NCBI GenBank assembly: GCA_030706735.1
Contig: JAUZNZ010000005.1
Coordinates: 118,968 to 182,967 of the forward strand
Source of the DNA: Bacteroidota bacterium
GTDB taxonomy: Bacteria > Bacteroidota > Bacteroidia > Chitinophagales > Chitinophagaceae
Direction: 5' to 3'
DNA length: 64,000 nucleotides
Of this stretch, positions 34,535 through 42,559 are shown piece by piece. The notes under the pieces are model-generated. The model had not been told where the DNA came from, did no database searches, and saw only the letters and a program-made list of their open reading frames with translations. The position numbers were made by a program, and so were the translations under genes. The first letter of the stretch is position 1. Every line of letters begins with the position of its first letter.

Positions 34535-35889
34535 GGCACGGGCACCGCGGCCCTGAATAACACGACATCCTTTCTAGCCTTGATATGGAGGCCGGCGCCG
34601 TCAAAAGCGGCGAAGGCGTTGCCACTCTTGCGGGTAAAAGGGGGATATTCATCTCCGGACACCTCGAGATCGCCTTCCAGGACAAAATAGATCTCCACGG
34701 AACTCGCGGTCATCGACAGGCTCTCCCCTTTCAACAGGGCGATCCGGCTCAGTTCAAAATCCGGTGCGGGCGTGTGGAAGACAGAAACGGGTGGCGCGGT
34801 GTGAGAAGGGTGAAGGGCATGCGCGCCCGGCGCGGCGTGAGCGGTTGGCTCGGCGGAAATGACTTGCGGCCTGGTTGCTTCGAACCGGACATGTTTAAGC
34901 AATTCAGGTACGTCAATATGTTTGGGCGTCAGGCCGCCGCGCAATACATTATCGGAGTTGGCCATGATCTCCACGTTCTGTCCTTCGAGATAAGCATGCG
35001 GCAGGCCGGCGTCCTGGAATATCGCCTCGCCGGTATGCAGGTTCACGAGGTTAAACAGATAAATGGAAAAGATCCCGCGGTCGATCCGGCCGGCCTCATT
35101 GAAGGTCAGCGCCGCACGCGCAGCCCAGAAGTCTTCGCTGTCCCTGGACAGTCTGTCCTCTTTGTATAATGGGATGATCCTGTCGAGCAGGGGTTGCAGC
35201 ATCCTATTTACTTTCAGGGGCTCCATGTGCATGACGGCTGTATAAAGGTCCAGATAACTGCCCTCGCCGAAAATGGTCTCCAGCTCGCGCAGCTCGGGTG
35301 TTTGTTGCAGGATCCGCCGAAGCTGTTCCGCGGGCTTGAATCCATGCAGCAGCCAGAATTCGCTTAAGGCAACCATCAGTTCGGGCTTGTGATTATCGTC
35401 CTTATAGTTCCGGTCCGGCGCGGTCAACGGGATGCCTTTCCTGTTCTCATCGAGGAAGGCCTGTTCTGCGACCTTCTTGGATGGATGGACCTGGATCGAC
35501 AGCATGTCTTTGACATCAAGTATTTTCAGCAGGTAAGGTAATCGTCCGAATCGCGCCGCCGTGTAGGCGCCAAGCAGGTCTTCCGGACCCGACAGGATCA
35601 TTGTGTTCAAGGCCTCAGTACATGCGCCGATCGTTCCCCGCGTTCCGAAATCCACGGCCTGCGGGTTGACGGCGAAGCCCTGCGGGCAAGGGGACTGTTC
35701 TGTTCCCGGAAGCAATAGTTCAGACGAAGCGTTCTCATGGGCGCCCATCCAATATTCGGCGAAGGGACGTGCGTCCGGATTCGGTCGTTCGAGCAGCCCG
35801 GGTAGAAATTGCCTTCCACCCCAAGCGTAATGCTGTACCGTGCCTGCCAACCTGAATACTCTTTGCTGATCCCGATCCATGAATCTCAT
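34516..35889 (-). CDS. manA: Class I mannose-6-phosphate isomerase
   Basis: Zinc enzyme of 457 residues interconverting mannose-6-phosphate and fructose-6-phosphate. Type I signatures are QHYAWGGRQFLPGLL at the N-terminus, the metal-binding LSIQVHP (Q and H) near residue 130, HKPELMVAL (E), and GLPHAYLEGQNVEIMANSDN with the NVLRGGLTPKHIDV segment that follows. The length is somewhat above the 390 of E. coli ManA owing to a proline/alanine/histidine-rich stretch at about 345-370. It supplies mannose precursors for glycan synthesis or uses mannose from outside. Confidence 0.93.
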   Translation of the reverse strand: MRFMDRDQQRVFRLAGTVQHYAWGGRQFLPGLLERPNPDARPFAEYWMGAHENASSELLLPGTEQSPCPQGFAVNPQAVDFGTRGTIGACTEALNTMILSGPEDLLGAYTAARFGRLPYLLKILDVKDMLSIQVHPSKKVAEQAFLDENRKGIPLTAPDRNYKDDNHKPELMVALSEFWLLHGFKPAEQLRRILQQTPELRELETIFGEGSYLDLYTAVMHMEPLKVNRMLQPLLDRIIPLYKEDRLSRDSEDFWAARAALTFNEAGRIDRGIFSIYLFNLVNLHTGEAIFQDAGLPHAYLEGQNVEIMANSDNVLRGGLTPKHIDVPELLKHVRFEATRPQVISAEPTAHAAPGAHALHPSHTAPPVSVFHTPAPDFELSRIALLKGESLSMTASSVEIYFVLEGDLEVSGDEYPPFTRKSGNAFAAFDGAGLHIKARKDVVLFRAAVPVPQPVRS

Positions 35890-35927
35890 TTGTTTAACGA
35901 CCGAAATTAATTCAAATTAACATAGCA

Positions 35928-36284
35928 ATGGCCCGCCATCATGAAATCGGGAGAAAGGGAGAAGAGCTGGCTGCCCTTTGGCTCGCCGGTCGGGGATTTC
36001 AGATCCTGGCGCGCAACTGGCGCCATGGCCGATATGAGGTGGACATCATCGCGCGGCTCGGCGGAACATGCCATTTCATCGAGGTCAAGACGGGGCGCAC
36101 GCACAAGTATGGATATCCGGAAGAGCGCGTAGGCCGGAAGAAGATCAGGGATCTGATGAAGGCGGGAGCCGCATGGCTTTATCGATTTCCCGGGCAGCGC
36201 CGGGTGCAATATGATGTCTTATCGATAACCTGCATGGGGGAGGCAGATATGGATTATCTGCTGATCGAGGATATACACCTTTAG
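35928..36284 (+). CDS. YraN-family (UPF0102) endonuclease-like protein
   Basis: A 118-residue protein of the YraN family with a PD-(D/E)XK-like fold. It has the family start GRKGEELAALWLAGRGFQIL, D39 in RYEVDIIAR and the FIEVKTG motif (E and K catalytic in related nucleases), followed by R-rich VGRKKIRDLMKAGAAWL. The biological role is unknown, perhaps DNA repair or uptake. Its last 4 bp overlap the convergent YkgJ-type gene. Confidence 0.92.
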   Translation: MARHHEIGRKGEELAALWLAGRGFQILARNWRHGRYEVDIIARLGGTCHFIEVKTGRTHKYGYPEERVGRKKIRDLMKAGAAWLYRFPGQRRVQYDVLSITCMGEADMDYLLIEDIHL

Positions 36285-36787
36285 CGGTTCCCGCGGACCT
36301 GTTCCATCATCTTTTCCACGATCCGGAACGTGGCGGGGCAATATTCGATATTCTGTTTGTACACATGCATGTAGTCGACCATCCGTCGTTTGGTATGATG
36401 GGGAAAGCCAGCGCAATCCTTTGGCCGGACGGCGTAGATGCCGCAAAAATTCGTTGTTGGGTCGAGGAATTGGCAGGGTTGTTTCACATTCATCCAGTCA
36501 CCGCTCTTATCCTTATACAACCATTTTTCCCGGAATGCCCCGGGCGTCATGCCGAGATGATCGGAGATGCGGCGAATATCTTCCTGTGTATAGGTCGGCG
36601 ACATGGTCTTGCAGCAATTGGCGCAATGCAGGCAATCTGTTTTTCCCCAAACCCCCTTGTCCGCCTGGCTGACCATTTTGTCAAGCCCTCTGGGCGGGTC
36701 CTTCTCGAGCCTCGTTAACCAGCTTCTCATCCGCCGTTTATTGTGACGGGCCGCCTGCCTGAAGGATCTTAAATTAACGGTTACCAT
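36281..36787 (-). CDS. YkgJ-family cysteine cluster protein
   Basis: A 168-residue protein with the CxxCxxCC-type cluster of the YkgJ family: TDCLHCANCCKT (about 51-62), PCQFLDPTTNFCGIY and PKDCAGFP, plus a late cysteine in EYCP. The conserved cysteines are expected to bind zinc or an iron-sulfur cluster. Function is not established. It is convergent with the YraN gene and divergent from xerD across 113 bp. Confidence 0.9.
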   Translation of the reverse strand: MVTVNLRSFRQAARHNKRRMRSWLTRLEKDPPRGLDKMVSQADKGVWGKTDCLHCANCCKTMSPTYTQEDIRRISDHLGMTPGAFREKWLYKDKSGDWMNVKQPCQFLDPTTNFCGIYAVRPKDCAGFPHHTKRRMVDYMHVYKQNIEYCPATFRIVEKMMEQVRGNR

Positions 36788-36900
36788 GGCCTGGCCGAAT
36801 TAAATAGTAAGAAAATCGGTTAAAAAGCAAATATGCCTCAAAGCGGGTGAGTGGCAAAGAAAATTTTCAGGTTTTACATATTAAACTTTAAACTTGCTGC

Positions 36901-37803
36901 ATGTGGGAACCCTATAAAAAAGGCTTCAAAGCCTGGCTTCAACTGGAGAAATCGCTGTCCGACCATTCCGTTGAGGCTTATCTGCGGGATATCGACAAGC
37001 TGACACAGTTTTTGGAGGCAAAGGGGGCGGCAGGCAACCCGGGAAGCGTCGGGTTGCAGGACCTCCGGCAATTCCTGAAGTGGACGAGCGAGCTAAATCT
37101 TACGCCGGCGTCCCAGGCAAGGGTCCTGTCAGGCATTCGTTCCTTTTACAAATATTGCAGCATCGAACAGATCGTCAAGGTCGATCCCACTACCCTGCTG
37201 GAAGGCCCGAAATTGAAAAGGACATTGCCCGATGTCCTGAGTTTCGGGGAGATCGAAGCGATCATCGGTCAGATCGACCTCAGCAAGCCGGAAGGGGGTC
37301 GCAATAAAGCTATCCTGGAAACGATGTATAGCTGCGGGCTACGAGTCAGCGAAGTCGTAAACCTCCGGATCTCGTGTTTATATTTCCGGGAAGGCTGTAT
37401 ACGGGTGATCGGCAAGGGTGACAAGGAACGGCTCGTACCGATCGGCGGCTCCGCGATCAAATACATCGGGATCTATTTGAGCGAGATCCGGGTTCATGTC
37501 CCCGCGCAGGCAGGCAACGAAGATATCGTCTTCCTGAACCGGCGCGGCAGGCGACTCAGCCGGGTCATGATCTTCCTGATCCTGAAGGATCTTGCCAAAG
37601 CGGCGGGCATCGGCAAGAATATTTCCCCTCATACTTTTCGCCATTCCTTTGCCACCCACCTGGTGGAAGGCGGGGCCGATCTGCGGGCCGTCCAGGAAAT
37701 GCTCGGTCACGAGAGCATTACCACTACCGAGATCTATACGCACCTCGACCGGGAATATCTGCGGGAGACCCTGCACAGGTTTCATCCGGCCTTCCAAAAA
37801 TGA
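36901..37803 (+). CDS. xerD: Tyrosine recombinase XerD
   Basis: Site-specific recombinase of 300 residues that resolves chromosome dimers at dif with its partner XerC. The N-terminal SAM-like DNA-binding domain spans about 1-90. The catalytic domain has the full set R148, K172, H244, R247, H270 and nucleophile Y279. Length and core-like sequence fit the housekeeping enzyme rather than a phage or integron integrase, and no attachment repeats were seen nearby. Confidence 0.92.
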   Translation: MWEPYKKGFKAWLQLEKSLSDHSVEAYLRDIDKLTQFLEAKGAAGNPGSVGLQDLRQFLKWTSELNLTPASQARVLSGIRSFYKYCSIEQIVKVDPTTLLEGPKLKRTLPDVLSFGEIEAIIGQIDLSKPEGGRNKAILETMYSCGLRVSEVVNLRISCLYFREGCIRVIGKGDKERLVPIGGSAIKYIGIYLSEIRVHVPAQAGNEDIVFLNRRGRRLSRVMIFLILKDLAKAAGIGKNISPHTFRHSFATHLVEGGADLRAVQEMLGHESITTTEIYTHLDREYLRETLHRFHPAFQK

Positions 37804-37863
37804 GGGGCGGGGCATAGGGGCTTGCCAAATTTTGCCTATTTTAGTCATTAAGACCCGCAGCTA

Positions 37864-38484
37864 TTGGCTTTCTTATCCACCATATCACCCGATCCCGATG
37901 GTAGCCGGAATCCTTCCGTTACCGATCAGGAGCTGATTATCCGTTATCGCCATTCCCAGGACCTGGAAATCCTCGCCGAACTGTACCTGCGTTACATGGA
38001 CCTCCTTTATGGCGTTTGCCTGAAATACCTGAAAGACCCGGAAGCTGCCAAGGATGCCGTCATGAACATCTTCGAGGAATTGGCACAAAAGCTGCAAAAG
38101 CATGAAGTTGCGCATTTCAGGGGCTGGATCCATACCCTGGCCAAAAACCATTGCCTGATGCAACTACGTGCTGCTAAACGAATAAAGATCAATGATCTGG
38201 AACCGGACCGTGTGCAAATCGCGGAAGAATTGCATCTGAATGGTATCAAGGAAAAGGAGGGGGAACTGGACAAGTTGTCAAAGTGCCTCGAGACCCTATG
38301 TTCCGAGCAGAAACAGGCGGTCGAACTGTTCTATCTCGAAAGCAAGTGTTATAAGGAGATTGAAAAGATCACCGGCGTGGAATGGAATAAGGTGCGAAGT
38401 CATATACAGAACGGCAAGAGGAACCTGAAGCTGTGCATGGAAAAGAGCGGGCCGGTACATTCACCTCTGACCAGCGGGAAATGA
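37864..38484 (+). CDS. ECF-type RNA polymerase sigma factor
   Basis: A sigma-70-family factor of about 206 residues. Region 2 (about 25-100) includes AELYLRYMDLLYGVCLKYL and DAVMNIFEELAQKL; region 4 (about 140-195) includes LCSEQKQAVELFYLE and KEIEKITGVEWNKVRSHIQNG. The frame opens 12 bp before a TTG at 37864, the only usual start codon ahead of region 2; no ATG is available. It overlaps the anti-sigma gene by 4 bp (ATGA), so the two are coupled. It likely controls an envelope or nutrient regulon. Confidence 0.9.
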   Translation: MAFLSTISPDPDGSRNPSVTDQELIIRYRHSQDLEILAELYLRYMDLLYGVCLKYLKDPEAAKDAVMNIFEELAQKLQKHEVAHFRGWIHTLAKNHCLMQLRAAKRIKINDLEPDRVQIAEELHLNGIKEKEGELDKLSKCLETLCSEQKQAVELFYLESKCYKEIEKITGVEWNKVRSHIQNGKRNLKLCMEKSGPVHSPLTSGK

Positions 38485-39974
38485 GCATGAGTACGAGCGA
38501 TAAATATCATCATTTTTCCACCAGGGATATCCAAAAATACCTGGCCGGCGAACTTTCCGCCGCGGAGATGCATGCCCTTGAAAGAGCGGCCATGGAGGAC
38601 CCCTTGCTGTCGGATGCGTTGGAGGGTATGGAAAGCGATTTCGCTGACCGGGGCGCCTCAGGCGTTCTCACCGATCTGCAGGAACTGGAGACCAGGCTGA
38701 ACCACCGCGTGGCCAATAAGAAAGAGGCCGTGGTCGTTCCACTCTATCGCGCTGCCTGGTGGAAGATAGCCGCTGCCATCCTCCTCGTGGCGGGCATGAG
38801 CGTATTGAGCTATCGTTACCTTTTTAGCGGGCGGGACAATGCAAACGATAAGGCAGGTCTCGCCGCCCGGACGGAACCCAAACCTGTCCCCCGGACGGAC
38901 AGCCAGGCAGCCACTGCGACCAATGCGCCTCCTGGCACTGAGCCGGCCCAGGAAAGCAAATCCCTGCCGGGTGCAGCAACTGTTCCGGATGCCCGTCCGG
39001 CCCAAGAGAATAAAACAAGTACGTATCCTCATACCACGGCACCCCTGGACAAGCAGGCGCAAGTCTACCAATACAAAGCGGCGCCACCGGCAGCGTACGC
39101 GGCGAGCGAAAGAATGAAATCGGACCTCGTAAAAGGATTTAGCAAACCGTCGCCTGCCGACAGCATACGATTATCGTTTACTCCCACGGCCAATTATGTC
39201 GCCGACTCCCTGCGATCCGGCAACGCGGGCATCGTTCCGTCTTTCAACTTCAAGGCGAAGAACGCTGGCGCCCCGGTCAACCGGAACGCTCCCGAAAATA
39301 ATGCGACGAATTATGTATTCATCGGGAAGGTGATCGACAGCAATAATCGCCCCATTCCCTTCGCCACCATCTCGATCAATAATCACAGGCAAACCGCCAA
39401 CACGGACCACAATGGCAATTTCAGCTTCCAATTGCTTGGATCGCCGGATTCACTGGCCCCGGTCATGGTGAGTTCCCTGGGTTACCACTCGGCCAAGTTT
39501 ACGTTGAATGCCTACACGCCGGGCAGCGGTAATGCCTCCTCCAATGTGGTCCGCCTGCAACCGGAAGATCATGTTCTCGATGAGGGCGTAACGATCGGTT
39601 ACGGCACGCAAAGAAAAGCGATGAATAAACGGATCGGAAAGGACGATTCCGACAAGGATAATTTTGCCGGCGTTGCGCGGGAGGCGGAGAACGAGAATAA
39701 GGTTGTCCAGCATGCGGCACCCGTGATCGGATGGACGGCATACCAGTATTACCTTCGGAAGAACCAGCCCTTCGGCGGCATCGACAGCAGCATTAAGGGG
39801 AATGAGATCATTTCGTTCCGGGTCGACCGGAAGGGGAGGCTTTCCGCTTTCAAAGTCGAACAATCGCTTTCCGCCGCACACGACACGCTGCTCATCCGCC
39901 TCGTCCGGCAGGGGCCCGCATGGAAATCGCTGGAAGGGAATAAAGGGGGTGCAAACGTTACGATGTCCTTCTGA
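38481..39974 (+). CDS. Anti-sigma factor with carboxypeptidase-regulatory-like, SusC-hinge and TonB-C-like segments
   Basis: I start at the ATG overlapping the sigma-factor stop (38481), giving 497 residues. Residues 1-75 form an anti-sigma-like N-terminus (IQKYLAGELSAAEMHALERA), followed by one membrane helix (about 93-115) and a long Pro/Ala/Thr linker (about 120-275). A carboxypeptidase-regulatory-like domain follows (277-345, VIDSNNRPIPFATISINN). Next is EGVTIGYGTQRK (368-379), matching the hinge at the start of the SusC plug. The end (about 440-497: SFRVDRKGRLSAFKVEQSL) resembles the TonB C-terminal domain. It should hold the coupled sigma factor at the membrane and could touch TonB-dependent receptors in the periplasm; that last part is inference. 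Confidence 0.85.
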   Translation: MSMSTSDKYHHFSTRDIQKYLAGELSAAEMHALERAAMEDPLLSDALEGMESDFADRGASGVLTDLQELETRLNHRVANKKEAVVVPLYRAAWWKIAAAILLVAGMSVLSYRYLFSGRDNANDKAGLAARTEPKPVPRTDSQAATATNAPPGTEPAQESKSLPGAATVPDARPAQENKTSTYPHTTAPLDKQAQVYQYKAAPPAAYAASERMKSDLVKGFSKPSPADSIRLSFTPTANYVADSLRSGNAGIVPSFNFKAKNAGAPVNRNAPENNATNYVFIGKVIDSNNRPIPFATISINNHRQTANTDHNGNFSFQLLGSPDSLAPVMVSSLGYHSAKFTLNAYTPGSGNASSNVVRLQPEDHVLDEGVTIGYGTQRKAMNKRIGKDDSDKDNFAGVAREAENENKVVQHAAPVIGWTAYQYYLRKNQPFGGIDSSIKGNEIISFRVDRKGRLSAFKVEQSLSAAHDTLLIRLVRQGPAWKSLEGNKGGANVTMSF

Positions 39975-40063
39975 TCCGATGGCCGCGAAGACCCTCCCGT
40001 CAAAATTAATCGCTCCATTCTTCCGCCTTCCTGTAAATTCGCTGTTCAAAAACCATATGTTAT

Positions 40064-40900
40064 ATGAAGCAACTCTTGACCTTGTTCGTCATGGCCGCAT
40101 TTTGTTCCACGGGCGCCCGGGCGCAGGAACTAAGGATACCGGCGCCTTCCGCCCCACAGTATGTAAAACAGGACTTCGGGCTTTCCTCCATTGAACTGTC
40201 CTATTCCCGTCCTAACGTCAAGGGACGTGCGATATTTGGGGACCTGGTCCCCTATGGCAAAGTGTGGCGAACGGGGGCCAACCAGGCGACGACCCTCAAC
40301 TTCGGAAGCGATGTCAGCATCGGCGGCACCAAGATCCCTGCCGGAAAATACGGGCTGCTGACCATCCCGGGAGCCGCGCAGTGGACCATCATCATAACCC
40401 GTCAGCTGGACGTCACCAATCCGGCGGCCTATAAGCAGGATCAGGATGTCGTGCGGGTCACCGCCGAGGCCCATAAGCTTCCTTTTTCCGTGGAAACATT
40501 CACCATTCTCTTCTCCAATGTCGGCGCCAATACTTGCGCATTGGAGCTCATTTGGGACAATGTCATCGTCAGTCTGGATATCCAAACGGATATAGACTCG
40601 AAGATCATGGCGCAGATCGATCAGGACATGAATAAGGATAACCGCCCCTATTTTGCCGCCGCCTTTTACTATCTGGAAAACGGAAAGGACCTGAACAAGG
40701 CCCTGGAGTGGTTCAACAAGGCGGCCGAATTGCAGCCAAATGCTTTTTTTGTCTTTTATCAAAAAGCAAGATGCGAGGCGAAATTGGGCAAAAAACAAGA
40801 TGCCATCGCTACCGCAAAGAAATCCATCGAGTTGTCGAAAGCGGCGAACAACAGCGATTATGTCACGCTGAATGAAAAATTGATCGCTTCCTTGAAATAG
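40064..40900 (+). CDS. Secreted DUF2911 protein with C-terminal TPR
   Basis: A 278-residue exported protein with a signal peptide (about 1-20, ending ARAQ). The DUF2911 domain (about 25-170) shows the typical SSIELSYSRPNVKGRAIFG, LVPYGKVWRTGANQATT and IPAGKYGLLTIPG segments. A TPR-like pair of helices (about 205-265) follows (ALEWFNKAAELQPNAFFVFYQKA). The family is frequent in Bacteroidota and functionally uncharacterised. It is convergent with the next gene and shares a strong terminator with it. Confidence 0.9.
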   Translation: MKQLLTLFVMAAFCSTGARAQELRIPAPSAPQYVKQDFGLSSIELSYSRPNVKGRAIFGDLVPYGKVWRTGANQATTLNFGSDVSIGGTKIPAGKYGLLTIPGAAQWTIIITRQLDVTNPAAYKQDQDVVRVTAEAHKLPFSVETFTILFSNVGANTCALELIWDNVIVSLDIQTDIDSKIMAQIDQDMNKDNRPYFAAAFYYLENGKDLNKALEWFNKAAELQPNAFFVFYQKARCEAKLGKKQDAIATAKKSIELSKAANNSDYVTLNEKLIASLK

Positions 40901-40936
40901 GGTCTGGACTATAAAACAAATTCGTTCTCTTAAAAT

Positions 40937-40962
40937 AAGGCCCCGGCGAATGCCGGGGCCTT
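40937..40962. terminator. Bidirectional hairpin between convergent genes
   Basis: AAGGCCCCGGC (40937-40947) and GCCGGGGCCTT (40952-40962) form a perfect 11-bp GC-rich stem with a GAAT loop. It lies 36 bp below the DUF2911 gene and 4 bp from the stop of the opposite gene, so it can end both transcripts. Confidence 0.85.
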
Positions 40963-40966
40963 CATG

Positions 40967-42475
40967 TTATTGAAGTTTCGCCAACCAAAGAGAAGCGTTC
41001 ATGAACAGGGCCGTGTGGCTCGGGATCGACCAGCTCACAAAAAGCGTATTATTGGGAGCGCCCGTGCCGTCGTCCATGGGAGAGCTATCCGTTACCACGA
41101 ATACGCGGCCTGACCCAAAGGTCGAGGAGGCGCACATGATATGCGTCGTGCTCTGTGAAAAGCCACCCTGCCAGATCAGACCCTGCACGGCGGCATTGGC
41201 CGACGGATTGGTGGTAACCGTCGCCCCGTTATTGAATTGCAGGGAGGACACGGCGCCCTGCGATCCATTCAGGATGGGATTGGTGGAGGCGCCTGTCCAA
41301 ATATTGGTACTGGTCTCGGAAATATTCGTCAGGTCGATGCTGAAACCGAAGGGATTGGTCGTCATGCTATTGTTCGTCATGAGATCGTTCCAGATATTTG
41401 GAGAATCGTGACCGTCGTTATTGCGATCGGAGCCGTTATGATCGGAGATCATAAAAAGGCCGCCGCCGCTGCTGACGAAATTAAGAATGGCCGTTTTTTC
41501 CCCAGCGGTGAAGAGGATATTGGGCTCATCCACCACAAAAACGGCGTAATGTGAGAGATCCTGCGGGTTGGACGCATTCCCGTAAGTGATCGCTGCGCCC
41601 GAGGGCAGTGTCTCCACGGTATCCCCTGCTTTGACCAGTGCGATCCCCCAGCTCGACAACGCACCCGTCCAATAGGTTTCCGCGGTGGATGCCGTTACGG
41701 TGGACTGGGCGGGCGTGGGTATCCGCTGCGGGGTACTGTTATCTTCGTCGATGACCCAGTCCGCATTGCCGGCCGTTTCTGCTTTAGTCGCGTCGAACAG
41801 GAACTTTTTGCCGCTGCCTGTCCCTCCTCCTCCGCCATCACCGGCGCCGGTTACGGTAAAGTCGTCGAAATTTACGCGATTTGCGGTACCATCGGTCTTA
41901 CGGACCTGGAATCGCACATTGCCGGTCACGGTCAGGGTAAAGGAAGCCGTTTGGAGCGTGGTCGAACTACTGGTGACGGTCGATCCGGCCTGGACAAAGG
42001 ACGATCCGCCATTCGTGCTATACCATAACTGCCAGGTGCTGCTGCCATCCGATCCGAAAACGGCATGCCTGATGGTCACGGAGGAGGCGCCGCCGGCCAG
42101 GTCGAATTCCATCGTCAGGGTGCCGCTATTACGAACGCGCGCAGACTGTGCGCCATCCCGCCTGTCGGTGGATAAGTTGCCTAATAAGGCATCACTGAAA
42201 TTCCATACCCCGGTGCTCAGGGTAACATTGGCTGCGGCGTACGCCGTCTTGGTGCCGGATTCAAAATTTTCGACTGTCACGGGAGCCGCTGCCGGAACCG
42301 CCAGGGCAGTATGGGCGCCCGTACTGACTGTCCGGGCCATCTGCCTGTTGCCGGCCTGCTTGCTGCAGGCGGGCGAGAACATGAAACAGGCAGCGGAGAG
42401 AAAAAGAGCGGCCGACGAAAGGAAACGTCCGGCAGACGAATAAGAGATCGATAAGGTTAATCTGTGATGTTGCAT
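40967..42475 (-). CDS. Secreted lipoprotein with jelly-roll-like and GATase-like domains
   Basis: A 502-residue lipoprotein precursor; the lipid cysteine is probably C37 in FSPACS. Residues about 60-205 form a beta-rich domain of the kind found at the N-terminus of Bacteroidota extracellular enzymes (ENFESGTKTAYAA, then VNFDDFTVTG). A Gly-rich linker (GDGGGGGTGSG) leads to a C-terminal domain (about 222-502) with HYAVFVVDEPN, LNFVSSGGGLFMISDHNGSD and GRVFVVTDSSPMDD, like class-I glutamine-amidotransferase-fold proteins (DUF4350/ThuA-like). No catalytic Cys is evident there. Exact function unknown. Confidence 0.7.
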   Translation of the reverse strand: MQHHRLTLSISYSSAGRFLSSAALFLSAACFMFSPACSKQAGNRQMARTVSTGAHTALAVPAAAPVTVENFESGTKTAYAAANVTLSTGVWNFSDALLGNLSTDRRDGAQSARVRNSGTLTMEFDLAGGASSVTIRHAVFGSDGSSTWQLWYSTNGGSSFVQAGSTVTSSSTTLQTASFTLTVTGNVRFQVRKTDGTANRVNFDDFTVTGAGDGGGGGTGSGKKFLFDATKAETAGNADWVIDEDNSTPQRIPTPAQSTVTASTAETYWTGALSSWGIALVKAGDTVETLPSGAAITYGNASNPQDLSHYAVFVVDEPNILFTAGEKTAILNFVSSGGGLFMISDHNGSDRNNDGHDSPNIWNDLMTNNSMTTNPFGFSIDLTNISETSTNIWTGASTNPILNGSQGAVSSLQFNNGATVTTNPSANAAVQGLIWQGGFSQSTTHIMCASSTFGSGRVFVVTDSSPMDDGTGAPNNTLFVSWSIPSHTALFMNASLWLAKLQ

Positions 42476-42559
42476 GGGAAAGATTTTGTTTCTTAAAATT
42501 AGGGAGGAATGCGTATCGCTCCGATTAATTTAAAGTAAACAAAACCCCTACGCGACCTT

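Noticed and set aside
36901..37803. Tyrosine recombinase as a sign of a mobile element
   Set aside because: Length, core residues and surroundings fit housekeeping XerD; no attachment repeats, tRNA or phage genes are nearby.
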